A stretch of 64,000 nucleotides of DNA from Nitrosomonas supralitoralis (GTDB lineage Bacteria > Pseudomonadota > Gammaproteobacteria > Burkholderiales > Nitrosomonadaceae): assembly GCF_003011925.2 (NCBI RefSeq), contig NZ_PXXU01000004.1, positions 57,402 through 121,401 on the forward strand. The letters run 5' to 3'. Below, piece after piece: positions 58,066 to 64,000 of this stretch. A model generated the notes under the pieces. That model was not told the origin of the DNA and searched no databases. It saw only the letters and a program-made list of their open reading frames with translations. The translations under genes were made by a program, and so were the position numbers. How positions within the stretch are numbered: position 1 is the first letter of the stretch; each line of letters opens with the position of its first letter.

Positions 58066-60354
58066 ATGCAGCACGCTGATTGTTTACCATCTCATAATCT
58101 GCCGATCCGTTGGGCAGATGAGCTTTCATCCCAATTAATCAGTGAAGAAACTGTGCTGGCTTGGCTTCCAATCGACCTCGATACCCAACTGCATTTCTCT
58201 AAAGGGCTGATCGTGGTGACAAACAAACGTTTGCTGGCCAAAATGCTGGGCGATGAAATATGGCAGGCATGGTACTACCAAAAAGAATTGTTGTTAACAC
58301 ATCGCGATTATGCGGGTATTGGTTGTTTGGAGTTATCTGACTCACATGCACGACTTTCATTCTGGCGTTATCGTCTGAATAACCGTATTGCAGTGAATCG
58401 CCTGATTCAGTGTTTCACAGAACAACTGGATTATCATCTTACCGGTAAGCTTCCACCATCCTCCAATACGCTTGTGCAATGTCCAATTTGTTCCACATTT
58501 TTATCCCCAGAAGAAGAATGCGAAGTCTGTGAAAAACAAAGCCATACCCCAACTTCAACCTGGACCTTAGTTCGATTGTGGCGCTTTGCGGAACCCTATA
58601 AGGGGCGATTAATCATTGGATTTCTGTTGACCTTATGCAGTACGGCTGCAACATTGGTCCCACCCTACTTAACCATGCCGCTAATGGATAACGTACTGAT
58701 ACCTTATCAAAATGGCCAACCGATCAATACAGATTTAGTCACGTTATATCTCTCCGGCTTGTTGGGCGCTTCGATTCTCGCTTGGGTGTTAGGGTGGGCG
58801 AGAACATATATGCTGGCCCGTGTATCCGAGCGAATTGGAGCCGATCTGCGAACAACAACCTACAAGCACTTGCTGAATCTTTCTCAGGAATATTTTGGGG
58901 GTAAGCGAACCGGTGATTTAATGGCGCGTATCGGTGCCGAAACAGACCGGATTAATCTGTTTCTTTCGTTACACTTATTAGATTTTGCTACCGATGTCAT
59001 CATGATTGCGATGACTGCCGTGATTCTGGTGTCCATCAATCCTTGGCTGGCGTTGGTGACGCTAATACCGTTACCCATTATTGTCTGGTTGATTCATTTG
59101 GTTCGTGACCGGTTACGTATAGGGTTTGAAAAAGTTGATCGGATTTGGGCTGAAGTCAATAACGTACTTGCGGATACCATTCCAGGTATTCGAGTGGTTA
59201 AGGCATTTGCTCAAGAAAAAAGGGAAGCTGCACGTTTTCATGCTGCAAACCAGCGCAATTTACAAATCAATGATCGTGTGAACCGGATTTGGTCATTATT
59301 CACACCGACGGTTACATTGCTGACGGAAATTGGTTTGTTGGTTGTATGGATATTTGGTATTTGGCAGATCTCCAGAGACGAGATTACAGTCGGAGTACTT
59401 ACAGCCTTTCTAGCCTATATTGGTCGCTTTTACATTCGCCTGGATTCGATGAGCCGTATCGTTTCTATTACGCAAAAAGCTGCTGCAGGAACCAAGCGCA
59501 TTTTTGATATTCTGGATCATGTATCCAATGTTCCAGAATCATCTGACCCCATTCATCTGCCTACGATTCAGGGTCGGATTGAATTATGCAATGTGGCCTT
59601 CCGATATGGAAACCGTAGCACTGTGCGTAACATAAATTTAAATATCAAGGCAGGAGAAATGATTGGCTTGGTCGGACACAGCGGCTCGGGAAAGAGTACC
59701 TTGGTCAATCTGATTTGTCGTTTCTATGATGTAACGGAAGGCAAGATTCTGATCGATGGGCATGATATTCGCGACTTATCGCTCGCTGAGTATCGCAAAC
59801 ATATTGGACTGGTACTTCAAGAGCCCTTTCTATTTTTTGGCACAATTTCAGAAAATATCGCCTATGGTAAACCAGATGCAACACGGCAAGAAATTGTGGC
59901 AGCAGCTCGTGCCGCGCATGCACATGAATTTATCCTGCGACTGCCCTATGGTTACGATTCGCTGGTAGGAGAGCGCGGACAAGCACTCTCAGGCGGTGAA
60001 CGCCAGCGTATTTCAATTGCTCGCGCGCTTCTGATTAATCCGCGCATCCTGATCCTTGATGAAGCAACTTCCTCTGTGGACACAACGACTGAGAAAGACA
60101 TTCAAAAGGCACTGGATAATCTGATACGTGGTCGCACCACGATTGCCATCGCGCATCGCCTGTCCACTTTGCGTGAAGCTGATCGATTAATCGTTCTTGA
60201 TCGCGGCATGATTGTGGAGATTGGCAATCACACTGAGTTAATGAAACAACAAGGCTATTACTACCGCTTGTATCTTGCGCAGGCTCGGAATGTGGATACA
60301 GAAGATAACGCGATCGTTCCGATTGAGGAACATAATAGCCGCGGAGCCGTGTAA
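58066..60354 (+). CDS. ABC transporter of the cyanophycin-associated type
   Basis: A 762-residue protein. The N-terminal ~165 residues are an extra domain ending in a zinc-ribbon-like Cys139-x2-Cys and C-x2-C pair (CPICSTFLSPEEECEVC). The exporter core with six membrane segments follows (residues about 175-470), and the ATPase domain has Walker A GHSGSGKST from residue 537, signature LSGGERQR, Walker B ILILDEATSSVD and IAHRLST. Together with the DUF1854 protein encoded immediately after, this is the transporter pair that public annotation labels cyanophycin metabolism-associated. No cyanophycin synthetase gene is in the window. The substrate is unknown. Confidence 0.88.
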   Translation: MQHADCLPSHNLPIRWADELSSQLISEETVLAWLPIDLDTQLHFSKGLIVVTNKRLLAKMLGDEIWQAWYYQKELLLTHRDYAGIGCLELSDSHARLSFWRYRLNNRIAVNRLIQCFTEQLDYHLTGKLPPSSNTLVQCPICSTFLSPEEECEVCEKQSHTPTSTWTLVRLWRFAEPYKGRLIIGFLLTLCSTAATLVPPYLTMPLMDNVLIPYQNGQPINTDLVTLYLSGLLGASILAWVLGWARTYMLARVSERIGADLRTTTYKHLLNLSQEYFGGKRTGDLMARIGAETDRINLFLSLHLLDFATDVIMIAMTAVILVSINPWLALVTLIPLPIIVWLIHLVRDRLRIGFEKVDRIWAEVNNVLADTIPGIRVVKAFAQEKREAARFHAANQRNLQINDRVNRIWSLFTPTVTLLTEIGLLVVWIFGIWQISRDEITVGVLTAFLAYIGRFYIRLDSMSRIVSITQKAAAGTKRIFDILDHVSNVPESSDPIHLPTIQGRIELCNVAFRYGNRSTVRNINLNIKAGEMIGLVGHSGSGKSTLVNLICRFYDVTEGKILIDGHDIRDLSLAEYRKHIGLVLQEPFLFFGTISENIAYGKPDATRQEIVAAARAAHAHEFILRLPYGYDSLVGERGQALSGGERQRISIARALLINPRILILDEATSSVDTTTEKDIQKALDNLIRGRTTIAIAHRLSTLREADRLIVLDRGMIVEIGNHTELMKQQGYYYRLYLAQARNVDTEDNAIVPIEEHNSRGAV

Positions 60355-60828
60355 ATGAATGTTACTGTTGAATATCAATTAACCCGGAATCTGTATGGGA
60401 AACTTATTCTGTTGGATCAATTCGGCATGACCCACGAGGGTGTGATGCCGGTACGAGCATTTCCAATAACCGATCCAGATCATGGTATTGCGCTGATTGA
60501 TTCACGGGGACATGAGCTGGTATGGATTTATCAGCTTACAGATTTGCCGGAGGACTATCGAGAGTTGATTGAGTCAGAGCTTGCACATCGAGAATTTATG
60601 CCGAAAATCAAACGAATACTGAAAGTCTCGAGTTTTATCACACCCAATACCTGGCAGGTTGAAACGGATCGTGGAGAAGCTGTTTTTATTCTTAAGGGCG
60701 AGGAAGATATCCGCCGCTTAGCAACCACATCATTAATAATTACCGACAATCAAGGCATTCATTTCCTGATTCAGGATCGCTTAACGCTGGATCGCCATAG
60801 CCGCAAATTGCTGGATCATTTTCTTTGA
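60355..60828 (+). CDS. DUF1854 protein, cyanophycin-associated type
   Basis: A 157-residue cytoplasmic protein whose ATG directly follows the transporter stop. Family blocks: DQFGMTHEGVMPVRAFPITD, PDHGIALIDSRGHELVWI, LPEDYRELIESELAHREFMP, and a C-terminal IHFLIQDRLTLDRHSRKLLD. It is always paired with this ABC transporter in the genomes where I know it. It may regulate the transporter or bind cyanophycin metabolites. The function is not established. Confidence 0.9.
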   Translation: MNVTVEYQLTRNLYGKLILLDQFGMTHEGVMPVRAFPITDPDHGIALIDSRGHELVWIYQLTDLPEDYRELIESELAHREFMPKIKRILKVSSFITPNTWQVETDRGEAVFILKGEEDIRRLATTSLIITDNQGIHFLIQDRLTLDRHSRKLLDHFL

Positions 60829-60885
60829 AAGCACACTCTGGAAAGATACGAGCAGATCTGCATTCCATGCACCATTTGCATATGA

Positions 60886-62103
60886 TTATCCTTTGACACA
60901 AACAACTTGTTTCAAGGTATGAACGATCTCCACCAGCGAACTTTGTGCCTTCATGACAGCGTCTATATTCTTGTAAGCCATCGGAATCTCATCGATCACG
61001 GCGGCATCCTTGCGGCATTCGACATGTGCTGTTGCCGCGATCTGGTCTGCAACAGTAAAGCGGCGCTTGGCTTCGTTGCGGCTCATGATACGCCCAGCAC
61101 CATGGCTGCATGAACAGAATGCTTCCTCGTTACCAAGGCCACGAACAATATAGCTTTGGGCGCCCATGGAGCCGGGGATAATACCCAGTTCACCTTTCTG
61201 TGCAGAAACTGCGCCTTTGCGTGTTACCAGAATTTCCACACCAAAGTGGATTTCCTTTTGCACGTAATTATGGTGGCAGTTGACGGCCTCGGCATCGGTC
61301 ACGAACGGCTTGGTAATGACCTGGCGAATAGCGGCGATGACATTTTGCATCATCACCGCGCGGTTACGCCGCGCAAAATCCTGCGCCCAGCCCACGGCCT
61401 CGACATAATCATTGAAATGCGCACTGCCCTCTTTGAAATAAGCGAGATCCCGATCAGGCAGGTTGGCAATGTGATGACGCATATCTGCTTGCGCCAGCTC
61501 GATGAAAAAGGTGCCAATGGCGTTGCCGACGCCCCGTGAACCCGAATGCAACATGAGCCACACGCGATCAACCTGATCCAGGCACACTTCGATGAAGTGG
61601 TTACCTGTCCCTAACGTGCCCAGATGCTTGTAGTTGTTGGTGCTTTTCAAGCGCGGAAATTTCCCGGTAATGCGATCAAATCCAGGAATCAGCTTTGCCC
61701 ACATGGCATCCACTGATGCGGGTGGTGTATCCCATGCGCCTTTATCGCGCTTGCTGCGTTTCAAAGTACGGCCATGAGGTACGGCGCGCTCAATCGCGCT
61801 GCGCAACTCAAACAGATGATCCGGCAAATCCTGCGCTGTCAGTGTTGTGCGCACAGCCATCATGCCGCAACCGATATCCACTCCCACCGCTGCCGGGATG
61901 ATTGCACCCAGCGTTGGAATCACGCTGCCGATGGTTGAACCTTTACCCAGATGCACATCCGGCATTACCGCGAGGTGCTTGAAGATAAATGGCATGCTTG
62001 CCGTGTTCATCAACTGTATGCGCGCTTCGTCCTCGACAGGTACGCCGTGGGTCCACATCTTGATCGGCTGGCCCTTCCCGGTTTTCAATAATTGATATTC
62101 CAT
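60886..62103 (-). CDS. rtcB: RtcB family RNA ligase
   Basis: A 405-residue enzyme that joins RNA 2',3'-cyclic phosphate or 3'-phosphate to 5'-hydroxyl ends with GTP and manganese. Visible metal-site blocks: MPDVHLGKGSTIG, GVDIGCGMMAVR with Asp76 and Cys79, LGTGNHFIE, MLHSGSRGVGN, NCHHNYVQKE and SHGAGRIMSRNEAK (which carries the guanylylated histidine). No rtcA or archease gene is adjacent. The ATG is one base after a short ORF that links it to the broken hsdM gene. It is convergent with the DUF1854 gene. Confidence 0.95.
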   Translation of the reverse strand: MEYQLLKTGKGQPIKMWTHGVPVEDEARIQLMNTASMPFIFKHLAVMPDVHLGKGSTIGSVIPTLGAIIPAAVGVDIGCGMMAVRTTLTAQDLPDHLFELRSAIERAVPHGRTLKRSKRDKGAWDTPPASVDAMWAKLIPGFDRITGKFPRLKSTNNYKHLGTLGTGNHFIEVCLDQVDRVWLMLHSGSRGVGNAIGTFFIELAQADMRHHIANLPDRDLAYFKEGSAHFNDYVEAVGWAQDFARRNRAVMMQNVIAAIRQVITKPFVTDAEAVNCHHNYVQKEIHFGVEILVTRKGAVSAQKGELGIIPGSMGAQSYIVRGLGNEEAFCSCSHGAGRIMSRNEAKRRFTVADQIAATAHVECRKDAAVIDEIPMAYKNIDAVMKAQSSLVEIVHTLKQVVCVKG

Positions 62104-62104
62104 G

Positions 62105-62242
62105 CTATGCCTTTAATTCTTGATCTCTAACAAACTGTTCAGGATTTGATCCAGAGGCCGCCAAACACGGCAATGCAATCACTCTTCCCGGCAACCCGCT
62201 CATTCCAGAGTTCGAATGCAATACAGCAGGCTTATCTTTCAT
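62105..62242 (-). CDS. Short ORF between broken hsdM and rtcB
   Basis: A 45-codon frame whose ATG overlaps the last stop of the hsdM remnant by one base and whose stop lies one base before the rtcB ATG. It fits the gap exactly, yet the sequence (MKDKPAVLHSNSGMSGLPGR) matches no family I know. A different frame of the same stretch (ELWNERVAGKSDCIAVFGGL) also looks protein-like, so the interval may be a repeat or a decayed specificity-subunit start. Confidence 0.25.
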   Translation of the reverse strand: MKDKPAVLHSNSGMSGLPGRVIALPCLAASGSNPEQFVRDQELKA

Positions 62243-63719
62243 TACTTTGACAATATCGCCGCAATATCCCGGAAACTATTCAATCCAGCCTCCAGGTTTT
62301 CGATGATTTCATTCACCAACTCATCCGGTTCCGGCAAATTGTCCAGATCGGATAAGCTTTTATCCTTGATCCAGAAAATATCCAGACTGGTTTTGTCGCG
62401 CGCCATGATTTGCTCGAAGCTGTATTTACGCCAGCGCCTTCCGCATTTTGCTCATTCCAGGTTTCCTTGCGCTGATGACGGTTCAACGGATTGTAACAGG
62501 CGATAAAATCCTGCAAATCCTCAAAATGCAGCGGTTTCTTTTTGAGCGTGTGATGAGTGTTGGTGCGGTAATCGTAGTACCAGACCGCTTTCTGTCCATG
62601 GATCTTTGCTGGCTTCACAGTTATCGAAGAACAGCACATTCGATTTCACTCCGTTGGCGTAGAAGATGCCGGTAGGCAGCCGCAGAATCGTATGCAGATC
62701 GGTGGTTTCAAGCAATTTCTTGCGAACGGTTTCACCCGCGCCACCTTCGAATAGCACATTATTCGGAACCACTACGGCCGCCTTGCCGGTGGTTTTCAAC
62801 ATGGTGCGGATATGCTGCACGAAATTGAGCTGCTTGTTGGAGGTTGTCGCCCAGAAATCCTGCCGGTTATACGTCAGATCGTCTTTTGCCTGTTCGCCTT
62901 CTTCGTTGGTGAAACTCATCGCACTTTTCTTGCCGAACGACGGATTCGCCAATACAAAGTCAAAACGCTTGCAAGAGTCAGCCACCAGCGCATCGTTGGG
63001 GGAAATCATGCTGTCGCCGTCGATCTCGCCGATGTTGTGCAAAAACATATTCATCAAGGCAAGGCGGCGCGTATTGGCGACAATTTCGTTGCCGTAAAAT
63101 GTTTCATGTTTCAGAAACGCCTTTTGCGTCTTGTCCATCGAATGCTCAGAGACCAAAAAGTCATAAGCTGCAAGAAAGAATCCCTCGTACCACAGGCTGG
63201 ATCAGCAATGGTTTTTTCGGGTTCCGGGCGCACACATTGCACCATCACGCGAATCAAGGCGCGCGGTGTAAAGTATTGCCCAGCACCGGACTTGGTGTCT
63301 TCTGCGTTGCGTTCCAGCAATCCCTCATAAATGTCGCCTTTCACATCCGCGCCCATCGTAACCCACTGGGTTTCGTTGACCATATCGATCAGACGATACA
63401 GCTTGGCCGGATCCTGGATTTTGTTTTGCGCCTTAGTGAATATCTGGCCCAGCATTCCCGGTTTCTTGCCCAGTTCCATCAACAATGTAACGTAATGCAA
63501 TTCCAGTTCTGCGCCGCGCTTAGTTCTGAGGCTTTGCCAGTTATATTCGACAGGGATATCCACTTTGCGGTTATACGGCGGCTGACTGTATTCATCCGCC
63601 ATTTTCAGGAAAATCAGATAGGTCAGCTGTTCCAGATAATCGCCGTAGCCCACGCCGTCGTCTCGCAAGGTAGTGCAGAAACTGCAGACTTTGGAAACGA
63701 TAGAGGTGGTCGAGTTCAT
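62242..63719 (-). pseudogene. hsdM: Type I restriction-modification methyltransferase subunit (HsdM), three frameshifts
   Basis: The minus strand from ATG 63719 reads like an N6-adenine methyltransferase: VSKVCSFCTTLRDDGVGYGD, GADVKGDIYEGLLERNAEDT, SGAGQYFTPRALI, and the SAM motif start DPACGT. Near 63185 one base is missing and the frame shifts (true reading CGTGGFFLAAYDFL). The next part has FDFVLANPSFGKKSAM, where NPSF is the catalytic NPPF-type motif with Ser for Pro. A second shift near 62595 (KDPWTE then KAVWYYDYRTN) and a third near 62437 (NEQNAEGRWRKYSFEQIMARD) follow, then ENLEAGLNSFRDIAAILS and the stop at 62242. No hsdS or hsdR is seen in the window. It is probably inactive. Confidence 0.9.
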
Positions 63720-63864
63720 GCCCTGATCTCGAAACATTCGTCATGCTCTCGCACGCAACCGTTGCCAGCTTGTGCATGATGCGCGTCATTCCCGCGCAGT
63801 GTCAGCCCGCGCGAAAATTGGCACTTCAAGAGCATGACAAAAGCAGAAAAATTTCTGACGTAGT

Positions 63865-64000
63865 TCACGCCAATTCCTGCCACAAATCTCTCCACATTGA
63901 ATTCTTTTTCTCGATCAAATCTATTTTCCATTGCCGATTCCATTTTTTAAGCTGCTTCTCGCGCCGAATCGCTGCCAGCATCTCTTCATGCATTTCATAA
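63865..64000 (-). CDS. GIY-YIG nuclease, C-terminal part at the window edge
   Basis: Only the last 45 codons are inside the window. EEMLAAIRREKQLKKWNRQW, IDLIEKKNSMWRDLW, then QELA and stop match the C-terminus of small GIY-YIG (UPF0213-type) nucleases, where REK-x-KKW is conserved. The catalytic N-terminal half lies beyond 64000. The 145 bases between it and hsdM show repeat-like sequence (GCGCGGGAATGACG) of the kind that often surrounds such genes. Confidence 0.8.
   Translation of the reverse strand, partial: YEMHEEMLAAIRREKQLKKWNRQWKIDLIEKKNSMWRDLWQELA

Noticed and set aside
62666..63779. Plus-strand frames opposite the hsdM remnant
   Set aside because: The minus strand carries the clear HsdM motifs across all three frames, so the plus-strand frames are shadows.
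63738..63864. Possible dispersed repeat between hsdM and the GIY-YIG gene
   Set aside because: The GCGCGGGAATGACG-like sequence suggests a dispersed repeat, but no second copy is visible in the window, so I cannot support it as a feature.
1..64000. CRISPR array, tRNA, rRNA or prophage
   Set aside because: I found no spaced direct repeats, cloverleaf-like sequence, integrase or phage structural gene on reading the window.

Overview
The window looks like chromosome of a moderately AT-rich betaproteobacterium, most likely an ammonia oxidiser of the Nitrosomonas type. This is inferred from protein resemblance and gene order (folE2-dxs-ispA-xseB, yacG, an ECF sigma factor with DUF3619/DUF3106, a GH100 invertase in an autotroph-like background, a PEP-CTERM remnant). 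No rRNA, tRNA, CRISPR array or complete insertion sequence was seen.

Layout. 0.5-5.3 kb: GH100 alkaline/neutral invertase, a TraB/PrgY-like membrane protein and an ABC exporter. 5.4-18.3 kb: a surface-to-c-di-GMP signalling locus. It has two paralogous pairs of TonB-dependent receptor plus YfiR-like periplasmic protein. The first pair runs by overlapping start/stop codons into a hybrid histidine kinase, a REC-GGDEF-EAL protein and an HDOD-REC-GGDEF protein. 18.5-20.5 kb (minus): a three-gene MNIO RiPP cluster of the bufferin/HvfA type whose precursor carries two tandem EGKCG motifs. 20.7-24.8 kb: a membrane protein, murJ, and an SRPBCC/O-methyltransferase pair. 24.9-29.6 kb (minus): a decayed ADP-ribosylglycohydrolase, then folE2, dxs, ispA and xseB.

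30.0-38.2 kb: a probable envelope-lipid locus. A GNAT-like protein, a MobA-like nucleotidyltransferase, lptF and lptG are chained by 4-bp overlaps. They are followed by a CDP-alcohol phosphatidyltransferase with an extra N-terminal domain and by a fusion of a diacylglycerol-kinase domain with a Tam41-like CDP-DAG synthase domain. This combination is the best candidate here for an undescribed system. 38.3-40.6 kb: a DUF2959 lipoprotein, YaeQ, DUF488 and a surface-adhesin-E-like protein. 40.9-45.6 kb: exbB, exbD, a TonB-like protein, a degenerate HD-GYP protein and an EAL protein with a degenerate GGDEF domain.

45.7-52 kb: PEP-CTERM remnant, mutL, hypothetical membrane and secreted proteins, and a cold-shock gene with a long perfect hairpin terminator. 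51.9-57.8 kb: argJ, a DUF815 ATPase, a Nudix-ThiE fusion, a DUF484-GGDEF cyclase, yacG and the sigma factor/DUF3619/DUF3106 operon. 58-60.8 kb: an ABC transporter and DUF1854 protein of the cyanophycin-associated type, without cphA in view. 60.9-64 kb (minus): RtcB, an hsdM gene broken by three frameshifts, and the C-terminus of a GIY-YIG nuclease at the window edge.

Two themes stand out. One is c-di-GMP signalling: five GGDEF/EAL/HD-GYP proteins and two YfiR-like regulators, in three places. The other is gene decay: three pseudogenes (ADP-ribosylglycohydrolase, PEP-CTERM protein, HsdM) among otherwise intact genes.
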